A DNA stretch of 64,000 nt, taken from Oceanicola sp. 22II-s10i. Lineage in GTDB: Bacteria > Pseudomonadota > Alphaproteobacteria > Rhodobacterales > Rhodobacteraceae. Positions 18,154-26,411 of the stretch are shown here, piece after piece; positions within the stretch are counted from its first letter, which is position 1, and each line of letters starts with the position of its first letter. The DNA lies in assembly GCF_002210105.1 (NCBI RefSeq), contig NZ_AQQU01000003.1, forward strand, positions 248,001 to 312,000, in the 5' to 3' direction. Both the position numbers and the translations under genes were made by a program. The notes beneath the pieces were generated by a model. That model saw nothing but the letters and a program-made list of their open reading frames with translations. It was not told where the DNA came from and did no database searches.

Positions 18154-18310
18154 GTCCACGCCTGTGGCGGGCCGGGATTTGGGGGCGCTGCCCTCTGGCC
18201 CCCCGGAGTTTATCGGGCCAGATGAAGCCGGGGATCGGGGCGAAGGTGGGCGTAGTGCCGGAGACGGTGACGTCCACGCTTGTTGCGGGCCGGATTTGGG
18301 GGCGCTGCCC
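18154..18310. repeat. Imperfect direct repeat of about 40 bp (two copies) in the argC-downstream gap
   Basis: Copy 1 at 18154-18193 and copy 2 at 18272-18310 share gtccacgc, then t-g-cgggccg, then atttgggggcgctgccc, with about three differences. They lie 118 bases apart. Each is followed within 7-42 bases by one copy of the 28-base motif. Confidence 0.7.
18200..18227 (+). repeat. 28-base intergenic motif, copy B
   Basis: Starts cccccggagtttatcggg and ends ccagatgaag. It is the same length as copy C (18352-18379) and as the reverse complement of 2591-2618, and shares with them the leading cccccg, the central T-rich core and the final gaag. Confidence 0.55.
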
Positions 18311-18351
18311 CGTCGCCATTGGTTGCCGAACCTATGGCGCACCAAGAGCGA

Positions 18352-18379
18352 CCCCCGGCATATTTCTGGAAAGGTGAAG
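18352..18379 (+). repeat. 28-base intergenic motif, copy C
   Basis: Starts cccccggcatatttctgg and ends aaaggtgaag. It lies about 50 bases from the 3' end of the convergent methyltransferase gene. The 375-base gap 18056-18430 holds only these repeats and the argC hairpin; I see no gene in it. Confidence 0.55.
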
Positions 18380-18430
18380 CAGGGGAGCTGGTCTTGATCC
18401 CCTGCGTTTTCATGGGCTTGCGGGGCGGGA

Positions 18431-19408
18431 TTAACCCCGGCGGCGGCGGCGGCCACCGCCGCGACCGGCTTCCATGGCGGCCTTGGCGGCGTCGGGGAAG
18501 GTGGCGCCTTCGTTGACGGCGTCGATGACGCGGCTGAAGCCGATCCACTGGCCGCCGTTCGGGTCGTGGTTCATCAGGAAGTTGGCGGCCTTGATCGCCT
18601 CCATCTCGACCTGGCGGACCGGGTTCATGATCGCGCTGGTCATGCCGGCGCCGATGGCCATCGGCAGGAAGGCGGCGTTGATCCCGTGACGGTGCGGCAG
18701 GCCGAAGGAGATGTTCGACGCGCCGCAGGTGGTGTTCACGCCCAGTTCGTCACGCAGGCGGCGGACGAGGGTGAAGACCTGCTGGCCGGCGGAGGCCATG
18801 GCGCCGACGGGCATCACCAGCGGGTCGACCACGATGTCATGGGCGGGAATGCCGAAATCGGCGGCGCGTTCGACGATCTTCTTGGCGACGGCGAAGCGGA
18901 CGTCCGGATCCTCGGAGATGCCGGTGTCGTCGTTGGAGATCGCGACGACCGGGACGTTGTATTTCTTGACCAGCGGCAGGACGAGCTCGAGGCGTTCCTC
19001 TTCGCCCGTCACGGAGTTCAGCAGCGGGCGGCCGTTGGCCTTGGCGAGGCCGGTTTCCAGTGCGCCGGGGACCGAGCTGTCGATGCAGAGCGGCACGTCG
19101 ACGATGCCCTGCACGCATTCCACCAGCTGGCCCATCAGGGTCGGCTCGACGAAGTTGTTGTCGGCGTAGCGCGGATCCTCGGCCATCTTGTTGGTGAAGA
19201 CCGCGCCCGAGTTCACGTCGAGCACCATCGCGCCGCAGGCGACCTGCTCCAGCGCGTCCTTCTCGACGGTCGAGAAGTTGCCCATCTCGAGCTCGGCGGC
19301 GAGCTTCTTGCGGCCCGTCGGGTTGATGCGTTCGCCGATGACGCAGAAGGGTTCGTCAAAGCCGATGACGACGGTCTTGGTCTGGCTCTCGATCACGGTG
19401 CGGGTCAT
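18431..19408 (-). CDS. Methyltetrahydrofolate:corrinoid methyltransferase (pterin-binding)
   Basis: Encodes 325 residues of the pterin-binding (DHPS-like TIM barrel) family. Diagnostic segments are FCVIGERINPTGRKKLAAEL at the N terminus, ACGAMVLDVNSG, DVPLCIDSSVPGALETGLAK, NSVTGEEERLELVLPLVKKY and DIVVDPLVMPVGAMA. It would carry the methyl group from methyl-THF to a corrinoid protein, the role of the central MetH domain. The C-terminal tail is low-complexity and basic (RGGGRRRRRG). It is the last gene of a three-gene minus-strand cluster with a MetF-like reductase. The start is set at 19408; the longer frame to 19606 reads through the downstream end of metF and is rejected. Confidence 0.9.
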   Translation of the reverse strand: MTRTVIESQTKTVVIGFDEPFCVIGERINPTGRKKLAAELEMGNFSTVEKDALEQVACGAMVLDVNSGAVFTNKMAEDPRYADNNFVEPTLMGQLVECVQGIVDVPLCIDSSVPGALETGLAKANGRPLLNSVTGEEERLELVLPLVKKYNVPVVAISNDDTGISEDPDVRFAVAKKIVERAADFGIPAHDIVVDPLVMPVGAMASAGQQVFTLVRRLRDELGVNTTCGASNISFGLPHRHGINAAFLPMAIGAGMTSAIMNPVRQVEMEAIKAANFLMNHDPNGGQWIGFSRVIDAVNEGATFPDAAKAAMEAGRGGGRRRRRG

Positions 19409-19508
19409 GTGCGGTCCTTCGGATGCAGGGTATCGGGGCGCCGCCGGGGCGCCGTGCTGATGTCGGTGATAGCCGGGTGCGGCGCCGGTGCCAACCGGGT
19501 CGCGGGGA

Positions 19509-20441
19509 TCAGCCCGCGGCGGCGACGGCTGCCGGTGTGCCCGCGGCGCCCGCGTTGTCGGTGATCCACTGGGCCGCCGTCTTGATCCCGCCGAGGGGGA
19601 AGACATGGACCTGCTCGATCAGGCTGTCCGGCTTCGCGGCCTTGTGGGCGGCGAGATCGGCCAGCACGTCGTGCGGTTCATAGGGCAGGACCAGCTTGGT
19701 CACGTCCATCGCGCGCTTCTGCAGGACCTTGAGCGAGGGACCGACACCGCAGGCGACGGCGAACTTGATCAGGGTCTGCAGCTTGGCGGGACCGGCCACG
19801 CCGACATGGACGGGCAGGTGGATGCCGTTCGCCTGCAGGCGCTCGGTCCAGTCGATGATCGGCTGCGCCTCGAAGGCGAACTGGGTGGCCATTGCGACGG
19901 AGGCGGCGGTGCGTTCGGACCAGTCCTGCTTCCATTTCGCGGCGGCCATCACGGCGCGCTCGCCGCCGTCGGTGTCGATGTCGCGGTTGCCCTCGGGGTG
20001 GCCGGCGACGTGGAGGTGGGTGAAGCCCGCCTTGTCGAAGAGCCCGGTCTCGATCAGCTGCATGGAATTGTCGAAATCACCGCGCGGGGTGGCGATCCCG
20101 CCGCCGAGCAGCAGGCCCTGACGGATCCCGGCCTCGCCCTGGTAGCGGGCGATCCAGTCGGCCAGCGTGGCCGCGTCGGCGATCGAGCGGGCGGGGAAGT
20201 GCGGCATCACGTCGAAGCCCTGGCCGGCGATGCGGCGGGCGGTGGCGACCATGTCGTCGATCTCGGTCCCGTCGATATGGGCGATGTAGACGCGGGTGCC
20301 CTTCGGCAGGAGGGCGCGGAAATCCTCGACCTTCTCGGCGGTGCGGGGCATCACCTCGATCGAGTAGCCCGAGAGGAAGCCGTCCAGCGAACCGGAGGCG
20401 ACACGCGCCGTTTCCCGGCGGCGGAAGTTCAACAGAGCCAT
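19509..20441 (-). CDS. metF: Methylenetetrahydrofolate reductase-like protein
   Basis: Encodes 310 residues of the MetF family (FAD-containing TIM barrel). Seen: SIEVMPRTAEKVEDFRALLP, VYIAHIDGTEIDDMVATARR, GFDVMPHFPARSI, GLLLGGGIATPRGDFDNS, HVAGHPEGNRDIDTDGGERA and MATQFAFEAQPIIDWTERL. It would supply methyl-THF for the neighbouring methyltransferase. An aggagg sits upstream of two adjacent ATGs; the second (20441) has the better spacing and was chosen. It is 26 bases after the small PF13769-type gene. It is divergent from E. coli MetF, so the symbol denotes family. Confidence 0.85.
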   Translation of the reverse strand: MALLNFRRRETARVASGSLDGFLSGYSIEVMPRTAEKVEDFRALLPKGTRVYIAHIDGTEIDDMVATARRIAGQGFDVMPHFPARSIADAATLADWIARYQGEAGIRQGLLLGGGIATPRGDFDNSMQLIETGLFDKAGFTHLHVAGHPEGNRDIDTDGGERAVMAAAKWKQDWSERTAASVAMATQFAFEAQPIIDWTERLQANGIHLPVHVGVAGPAKLQTLIKFAVACGVGPSLKVLQKRAMDVTKLVLPYEPHDVLADLAAHKAAKPDSLIEQVHVFPLGGIKTAAQWITDNAGAAGTPAAVAAAG

Positions 20442-20467
20442 CATGGCCTCCTTTACAGTTCGGGCGG

Positions 20468-20764
20468 TCAGGCCCATCCGTCGTTTCCGATCAGCACCTT
20501 GAGCCGGTCCTGGTCATAGTCGCTTTCGAGCTGCGCGGCCGTGGCCTGCGCGACTTCGTCCGGGTCGCCGTCGGCCTGGCCCGAGGGGGCCTTGCGCCAT
20601 TCGGCGAGGTAGTCGTCGGTGCCGGCGGCGCCCGATTTCATGGCAGCGCGGTCGATGGCCTGTTCGAAACGTTCGGACAGCTGCACCTTGGCGCCGCGGC
20701 GGCCTTTTCCGACAATCACCTGCGCCGGGATGTCCCGCCAGTAGACGATCGTGATATCGGCCAT
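20468..20764 (-). CDS. Small 'virulence factor' family protein (PF13769 type)
   Basis: Encodes 98 residues: MADITIVYWRDIPAQVIVGK, then GRRGAKVQLSERFEQAIDRA and DYLAEWRK. The sequence resembles the family labelled virulence factor/scaffold, which in Roseobacters commonly precedes the MetF-like and methyl-THF methyltransferase genes, as here. The name does not reflect a shown role in virulence. A part in corrinoid-dependent methyl transfer is suggested by conserved neighbourhood (inference). The start at 20764 was chosen because the longer frame to 20923 overlaps the divergent promoter. Confidence 0.8.
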   Translation of the reverse strand: MADITIVYWRDIPAQVIVGKGRRGAKVQLSERFEQAIDRAAMKSGAAGTDDYLAEWRKAPSGQADGDPDEVAQATAAQLESDYDQDRLKVLIGNDGWA

Positions 20765-20973
20765 ACGCTTGATTCCTTCAGGTTTCCCTGCGCCTTCTCT
20801 ACGGCACGCGGGGCGGTTGCTTTGGGTCGTTTTCGACATGCTTGGCACGTCTTGCGACGTCGCTATCCGACATGGCGTCCGGATGCACCTCACCATATCG
20901 TTCGATGCGCATGCTTGCGCCAACAGCCGTCTGCGGCTACGTTTGTTTCAACACGAAATGGAGGGCGTACAAG

Positions 20974-22086
20974 ATGGCGCCCAAGCGTCCCGAAGGTGCG
21001 GGCGCATTCCCGAAACCGGTTGAGAACCCCGCACTGAACCAACCCGATCCGTCGGAGCTGTACGCAGCGCTGGATCTGGGAACGAATGCCTGTCGCATGC
21101 TGATTGCCCAACCCAAGGGCAGCCAGTTCCATGTGGTGGACAGCTTCTCGAAATCCGTGCAGCTCGGCGCCGGGCTGGAGCGGTCCGGTCGCCTTGGCCG
21201 GGCCTCGATGACCCGCGCCGTGCAGGCGATCCGCGTCTGCCGGCAGAAGCTGGACCGGCACGGCGTCAAGCGGATGCGGCTGGTCGCGACCGAGGCCTGC
21301 CGCCGCGCGGTCAATGCGCCGGGTTTCCTCGAGGAGGTCAAGCGCGAGACGGGGCTTTTGCTCGACATCATCCAGCCCGAGGAGGAGGCGCGTCTGGCCG
21401 TTGTCTCCTGCGCGCCACTGGTGTCGACGCGGACCGAGCAGCTTCTGGTGGTGGACATCGGCGGGGGCTCGACCGAGCTGGTGTGGATCGACCTGTCGTC
21501 TGTCCCCGCGCTGGAGCGGCCGCGTGCGATCATGCGGCTGCATGCCGGGTTCCACCCGCAGGAAAGCCCGTTTCCCGCCGCCAAGGTGGTGGACTGGATT
21601 TCCGTGCCGCTTGGCGTGGCGACCCTGCGCGACCAGTTCCGCGACGTGGAGGACGATTCGGGGCGCTTCGCGCTGATGTCGTGGTTCTTCGAGGAGAACC
21701 TGGCCGAATTCGCGCCTTACAAGGACGAGCAGGTGCGCGAGGGGTTCCAGATCATCGGCACCAGCGGGACCGTGACGACCGTCGCGGCGAGCCATCTGGG
21801 GCTGAAGCGGTATGACCGGACCAAGGTCGACGGGCTGCGGATGACGTCGGACCAGATCGACGAGGTGATCCGGGGCTATCTGGACCTCGGGCCCGAGGGG
21901 CGGCGCAAGGATCCGCGCATCGGGCAGGACCGGCAGGCGCTGATCATGTCGGGTTCGGCCATCCTACAGGCGCTGCTGCGCTGCTGGCCGACGGACCGGC
22001 TGTCGGTGGCGGACCGTGGGCTGCGCGAGGGTCTGCTTTATGCGCAGATGAGCGCGGACGGCGTGCTGGAGGACGGCCCGTTCTGA
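20974..22086 (+). CDS. ppx: Ppx/GppA family phosphatase
   Basis: Exopolyphosphatase or pppGpp phosphohydrolase of the ASKHA fold; 370 residues. Motifs: phosphate-1 loop ALDLGTNACRMLIAQP, phosphate-2 loop VVDIGGGSTELVWIDL and the GTSGTVTTVAASHLGL segment. It lacks the C-terminal HD-like domain of long Ppx proteins, as usual for the short alphaproteobacterial form. The ATG at 20974 has ggaggg eight bases upstream; a longer frame from 20842 has no homology in its first 44 codons. In related genomes this gene often precedes rlmE; here an ABC-F gene follows after 101 bases. Confidence 0.92.
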   Translation: MAPKRPEGAGAFPKPVENPALNQPDPSELYAALDLGTNACRMLIAQPKGSQFHVVDSFSKSVQLGAGLERSGRLGRASMTRAVQAIRVCRQKLDRHGVKRMRLVATEACRRAVNAPGFLEEVKRETGLLLDIIQPEEEARLAVVSCAPLVSTRTEQLLVVDIGGGSTELVWIDLSSVPALERPRAIMRLHAGFHPQESPFPAAKVVDWISVPLGVATLRDQFRDVEDDSGRFALMSWFFEENLAEFAPYKDEQVREGFQIIGTSGTVTTVAASHLGLKRYDRTKVDGLRMTSDQIDEVIRGYLDLGPEGRRKDPRIGQDRQALIMSGSAILQALLRCWPTDRLSVADRGLREGLLYAQMSADGVLEDGPF

Positions 22087-22187
22087 TCTGAGGCGGTGCG
22101 CCTTTTCCGCCGGGTTTTGCCCGCCGGAGGGGCAGGGCGCATCCGCGGGGCGTTGACGCCGCCGCGGGGCGCGATTAGCTGCGCGGC

Positions 22188-24020
22188 ATGGCACGCGCAC
22201 CCCTTCTCCAGCTTTCCGACATCTCGCTCACCTTCGGCGGGGATCCCGTTTTCGACGGGCTTTCGCTCAATATACAGCCGGGGGACCGGGTGGCGCTCGT
22301 GGGGCGGAACGGGTCCGGGAAATCCACGCTGATGAAGGTGATGGCGGGGCTCGTCGAGGCCGACAAGGGCGACCGGGTGCTCTCGCCCGGCACCTCCGTC
22401 GGCTACATGCAGCAGGAGCCGGACATGTCGGGCTTCGAGACGCTGGGCGATTTCGCGGGCGCGGGGCTGGATCCGTCCGAGGCCTACAAGGTCGAGATGG
22501 CCTCCGAGGGGCTGAAGTTCGATCCGGCGCGCCCGGTCGCGACCGCTTCGGGCGGCGAGCGGCGGCGCGCGGCGCTGGCGCGGCTCTGGGCCGAGGGGCC
22601 GGAGCTGATGCTGCTGGACGAACCGACCAACCACCTGGATATCGAGGCGATCGGCTGGCTGGAAGATCAGCTGCGCGAGACGCGGCGCGCCTTTGTCCTG
22701 ATCTCGCACGACCGGGCCTTCCTGCGCGCGCTGACCCGCGCGACGCTGTGGATCGACCGGGGTGCGGTGCGGCGGCAGGAGAAGGGCTTCGAGGATTTCG
22801 AGGCCTGGCGCGACAAGGTCTGGGAGGACGAGGACGTCGCCCGCCACAAGCTGGACCGCAAGATCAAGTCCGAGGCCCGTTGGGCCGTCGAGGGGATCAG
22901 CGCACGGCGCAAGCGGAACCAGGGCCGGGTGCGTGCGCTGGCCGCGCTGCGCGAGGACCGGGCAAGCCAGATCCGGCGGCAGGGGACGGCGGCCATGGCG
23001 CTCGATTCGGGGCCGAAGTCGGGGCGCAAGGTGATTGAGGCCGCGGGCATCGCCAAGGGCTTCGGCGCGCGCACGCTGCTGAAGGATTTCTCGCTGACCG
23101 TGATGCGCGGCGACCGGGTGGCCTTTGTCGGGCCGAACGGGGTCGGCAAGACCACGCTGATCGGCATGCTGACGGGCGAGATCGCGCCGGACCGGGGCGA
23201 GGTGAAGCTGGGCACGAACCTGATGCCCGCCATATTCGACCAGTCGCGGTCGGCGCTGGACCCGGACCGCACGCTCTGGGACAGCCTGACGCTGGACCCC
23301 GGCATGCGGGTGTCGGGCGAGGCGGATCAGGTCATGGTGCGCGGCCAGCCGAAACACGTGGTCGGCTACCTCAAGGACTTCCTGTTCGACGAGGCGCAGG
23401 CAAGGGCGCCTGTGCGATCCCTGTCGGGTGGCGAAAAGGCGCGCCTGCTGCTGGCGCGGCTGATGGCGAAGGAAAGCAACCTTCTGGTGCTGGACGAACC
23501 GACCAACGATCTGGACGTCGAGACGCTGGACCTGCTGCAGGAACTGCTGGACGATTACGACGGCACGGTGCTGCTGGTCAGCCACGACCGGGATTTCATC
23601 GACCGTGTGGCGACGACCACGGTGGCGATGGAGGGCGACGGGCGGGCTGTGGTCTATGCCGGGGGCTGGTCCGACTACCGGGCGCAGCGGGGCGAGGCTG
23701 CGACGACGGATAAGGCCGTGAAGTCAGATGCTTCCGCGCCGAAAGTCAAGCAGGACGCGAAGCCGCAGGGGCAGGCCCGGAAGGCCGGGCTCAGCTTCAC
23801 CGAGAGCCATCGGCTCAAGGAACTGCCCGGCGTGATGGACCGGCTGGGGGCCGAGATCGCAAAGCTCGAGGGCCTGCTGTCGGATGCCGACCTGTTCACC
23901 CGCGAGCCGGTGAAGTTCCGCAAGGCGACCGAGGCGCTGACCGAACGGCAGAACGCGCTGGCCGCCGCCGAGGAAGAGTGGCTGACGCTGGAAGAAAAGG
24001 CGGAGGCCTCCGGTGGGTAA
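22188..24020 (+). CDS. ABC-F family ATP-binding protein (Uup-like)
   Basis: A 610-residue cytoplasmic protein with two ABC ATPase domains and no membrane segment. Domain 1: GRNGSGKSTLMKVMAG, ASGGERRRAALARLW, LMLLDEPTNHLDIEAI. Linker at about residues 225-265: EGISARRKRNQGRVRALAAL. Domain 2: GPNGVGKTTLIGMLTG, LSGGEKARLLLARLM, LLVLDEPTNDLDVETL. A charged C-terminal segment (from about residue 520) ends in a coiled coil (LTERQNALAAAEEEWLTLEE), as in Uup. ABC-F proteins act on ribosomes or stalled translation; the target of this one is not known. Confidence 0.94.
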   Translation: MARAPLLQLSDISLTFGGDPVFDGLSLNIQPGDRVALVGRNGSGKSTLMKVMAGLVEADKGDRVLSPGTSVGYMQQEPDMSGFETLGDFAGAGLDPSEAYKVEMASEGLKFDPARPVATASGGERRRAALARLWAEGPELMLLDEPTNHLDIEAIGWLEDQLRETRRAFVLISHDRAFLRALTRATLWIDRGAVRRQEKGFEDFEAWRDKVWEDEDVARHKLDRKIKSEARWAVEGISARRKRNQGRVRALAALREDRASQIRRQGTAAMALDSGPKSGRKVIEAAGIAKGFGARTLLKDFSLTVMRGDRVAFVGPNGVGKTTLIGMLTGEIAPDRGEVKLGTNLMPAIFDQSRSALDPDRTLWDSLTLDPGMRVSGEADQVMVRGQPKHVVGYLKDFLFDEAQARAPVRSLSGGEKARLLLARLMAKESNLLVLDEPTNDLDVETLDLLQELLDDYDGTVLLVSHDRDFIDRVATTTVAMEGDGRAVVYAGGWSDYRAQRGEAATTDKAVKSDASAPKVKQDAKPQGQARKAGLSFTESHRLKELPGVMDRLGAEIAKLEGLLSDADLFTREPVKFRKATEALTERQNALAAAEEEWLTLEEKAEASGG

Positions 24021-24100
24021 ACCAACTTGCCGATCGGTAAAATCATCTATGGAATCTCCTCCGCGCCCGGTGCATGATCCGCGTGGGAGGATTTTCGAAC

Positions 24101-25333
24101 ATGACGGACAGCGCTGTTCTGCCCTTGTCGGGCATTCGCGTAATCGACCTGACGCAGGTCTATCAGGGACCCTATTGCACGCTTCTGATGGCCAAGGCCG
24201 GGGCGGATGTGATCAAGGTCGAACCGCTCAAGGGTGAACCGATCCGCATCCGGCAGGAAGTGTCGCGCGGGTCTGCCGTGCCCTTCGCGATGCTGAACCA
24301 GAACAAGCGCGACATGACGCTCGATCTGAAGAGCCCCGAGGGCAAGGATATCCTCCGCCGCCTCGTCAAGGATGCCGACGTGCTGGTCGAGAACTACGCC
24401 CCCGGCGTGATGGACCGCCTCGGCCTCGGCTTCGAGGCGCTGCGCGAGATCAATCCGCGCCTCGTCTATGCCAGCGGGTCGGGCTACGGGATCACCGGGC
24501 CGGACAAGGACCGGCAGGCGATGGACATCACCGTGCAGGCCGCGTCGGGCATGATGAGCGTCACCGGGTTCCCCGACGGGCCGCCGGTGAAATGCGGGCC
24601 GGCCGTCATCGACTTCCTGTCCGGCACGCACCTTTACGGGGCGATCATGACCGCGCTGTTCCACCGGACCCGCACGGGCAAGGGGCAACTGGTCGAGGTG
24701 GCGATGCAGGAATGCGTCTACCCCGCGCTCGCCTCGAACCTCGGGATGATCTACGACACCGACGCCCCGCCGCCCCGCACCGGGAACCGGCATGGTGGCC
24801 TCGCGTCGTGCCCCTACAACGTCTACCCGTGCTCGGACGGCTACGTCGCGATCATCTGCACCAACGAGACGCATTTCGTGAACCTCTGCACCGCCATGGG
24901 GCAGCCGGAACTGGCGAGTGATCCGCGTTTCTGCGACCGCGCGTCCCGCGTGCGGAACATGGACCTGACGGATGCCACGATCGGCGCTTGGACCGGCGAA
25001 CGGCCCAAGGCCGAGGTGGCGCGCATCTTCGGCGCGACCAAGGTGCCGCATGCACTGGTGCGCGATCTGATCGAGGTCACGAACGACAGCCACATGCATG
25101 CGCGCGGCGCGCTCGGCTGGGTGGATCACCCGGAATTCGGGCGGATCGTGGTGCCGCAGTCGCCGCTGCGCCTGCACGACGCGCCGGGCCTGCCGTTCGA
25201 CGCTGCCCCCAGCCTCGGCGCGCATTCGCGGCAGGTGCTGGCGGTGGAACTCGGGTATTCCGAGGCCGATATCGACCGGCTGGAGGACGAGGGCGTGATC
25301 GCACGCGCCAAGGCCGTTCAGGCGGCGGAATAG
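24101..25333 (+). CDS. CaiB/BaiF family (class III) CoA-transferase
   Basis: Moves CoA between carboxylic acids; 410 residues. Class III signatures: LSGIRVIDLTQVYQGPYCTL, LMAKAGADVIKVEPLKGEPI, LNQNKRDMTLDLKSPEGKDI, and the expected catalytic Asp at MDITVQAASGMMSVTGFPDG. The start at 24101 follows gggagg by ten bases; the 24074 start lacks a ribosome site. It is first in a three-gene set with two acyl-CoA dehydrogenases (gaps 12 and 13 bases), so it probably activates the acid they oxidise. The substrate is unknown. Confidence 0.92.
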   Translation: MTDSAVLPLSGIRVIDLTQVYQGPYCTLLMAKAGADVIKVEPLKGEPIRIRQEVSRGSAVPFAMLNQNKRDMTLDLKSPEGKDILRRLVKDADVLVENYAPGVMDRLGLGFEALREINPRLVYASGSGYGITGPDKDRQAMDITVQAASGMMSVTGFPDGPPVKCGPAVIDFLSGTHLYGAIMTALFHRTRTGKGQLVEVAMQECVYPALASNLGMIYDTDAPPPRTGNRHGGLASCPYNVYPCSDGYVAIICTNETHFVNLCTAMGQPELASDPRFCDRASRVRNMDLTDATIGAWTGERPKAEVARIFGATKVPHALVRDLIEVTNDSHMHARGALGWVDHPEFGRIVVPQSPLRLHDAPGLPFDAAPSLGAHSRQVLAVELGYSEADIDRLEDEGVIARAKAVQAAE

Positions 25334-25345
25334 GGAGGAAAGACA

Positions 25346-26398
25346 ATGGCGCTCGACAGCGACGACATTCATATCTCGACGGCGGAACGGATCTTTGCCG
25401 ATCTCGCCGATCTGACCAGCGTGGCCCATGACAAGACCGGGGCCTACAAGCCGAAGCTCTGGCAGGCGGTGGTCGACAACGGCCTGACGCTGGCCATGAT
25501 GCCCGAAGAGGCGGGCGGCGTCGGGCTGACGCTGGAACAGGGCTTTGCCCTGCTGCGCGCCGCCGGACGCTGGGGCGTCTCCGTGCCGATGGCCGAGACG
25601 ATCCTGTCCGGCTGGGCGCTGTCCGCCGCCGGGCTGGACGTGCCCGAGGGCGTGCTGATCCCGCTGATCCCCGCGCCGCGCGGATCGCTGAGGATCGACG
25701 GGTCGGGCAAGGTGACGGGCGACGTGCCCGAGGTGCCGTTCGGGCGCGAGGCCACCGCCTTCGTCGCTCTGTGTGACGGGCCGGACGGGCCGGTGATCGC
25801 GGTGCTGGACCCCGCTGGCTGCACGGTGACCGAGGGCGAGACGCTGTCGTTCGAACCGCTGGACGACGTCTCGGTCGACGCAACGGCCACCGCGAGCGCC
25901 CCGGCGGGCGCCGCCGCGCGTCTGCCCGAGATGGCGGCGACCGCGCGGGCAAACCAGATCGCGGGCGCGCTTGAGACGATGCTGGACATGACCGTCCAGT
26001 ACGCCACCGAGCGCAAGGCGTTCGAGCGGACGATCTCCAAGTTCCAGGCCGTGCAGCACCTGCTGGCGCAACTGGGCGAGGAATGTGCCGCCGCCGTCGC
26101 CGCCGCCGTGTCCGCCGCCGACACCCTGTCGCGTGGCGACGAGGGCGCGGGCCTGCTGCTGGAGGTCGCCGCCGCCAAGGTCCGCTGCGGCGAAGCCGCC
26201 AACCAGGCCGGGCATATCGCGCACCAGGTGCACGGGGCCATCGGCTTCACCGCCGAACACCCGCTGCACCGCCTGACCCTGAACGCCCTGTCGTGGCGCG
26301 AGGATTTCGGGACCGAGGCGCATTGGGCGCTGAAACTGGGCCAGCACGTGTCGCAGGGCAACGGCGACGCGCTGTGGCAGCTCCTGTCGAGCCGCTGA
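25346..26398 (+). CDS. Acyl-CoA dehydrogenase, small subunit-like
   Basis: Encodes 350 residues, FAD-dependent acyl-CoA dehydrogenase fold. The N-terminal helical domain is shortened and the middle beta domain weakly conserved. The C-terminal domain is clear: MTVQYATERKAFERTISKFQ, then AVQHLLAQLGEECAAAVAAA, HIAHQVHGAIGFTAEHPLHR and WREDFGTE. It lies 12 bases after the CoA-transferase and 13 before a second dehydrogenase. Two unequal neighbouring dehydrogenase subunits recall heteromeric enzymes of steroid side-chain breakdown; this is an inference from layout. Confidence 0.9.
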   Translation: MALDSDDIHISTAERIFADLADLTSVAHDKTGAYKPKLWQAVVDNGLTLAMMPEEAGGVGLTLEQGFALLRAAGRWGVSVPMAETILSGWALSAAGLDVPEGVLIPLIPAPRGSLRIDGSGKVTGDVPEVPFGREATAFVALCDGPDGPVIAVLDPAGCTVTEGETLSFEPLDDVSVDATATASAPAGAAARLPEMAATARANQIAGALETMLDMTVQYATERKAFERTISKFQAVQHLLAQLGEECAAAVAAAVSAADTLSRGDEGAGLLLEVAAAKVRCGEAANQAGHIAHQVHGAIGFTAEHPLHRLTLNALSWREDFGTEAHWALKLGQHVSQGNGDALWQLLSSR

Positions 26399-26411
26399 GG
26401 GAGGATCACAC

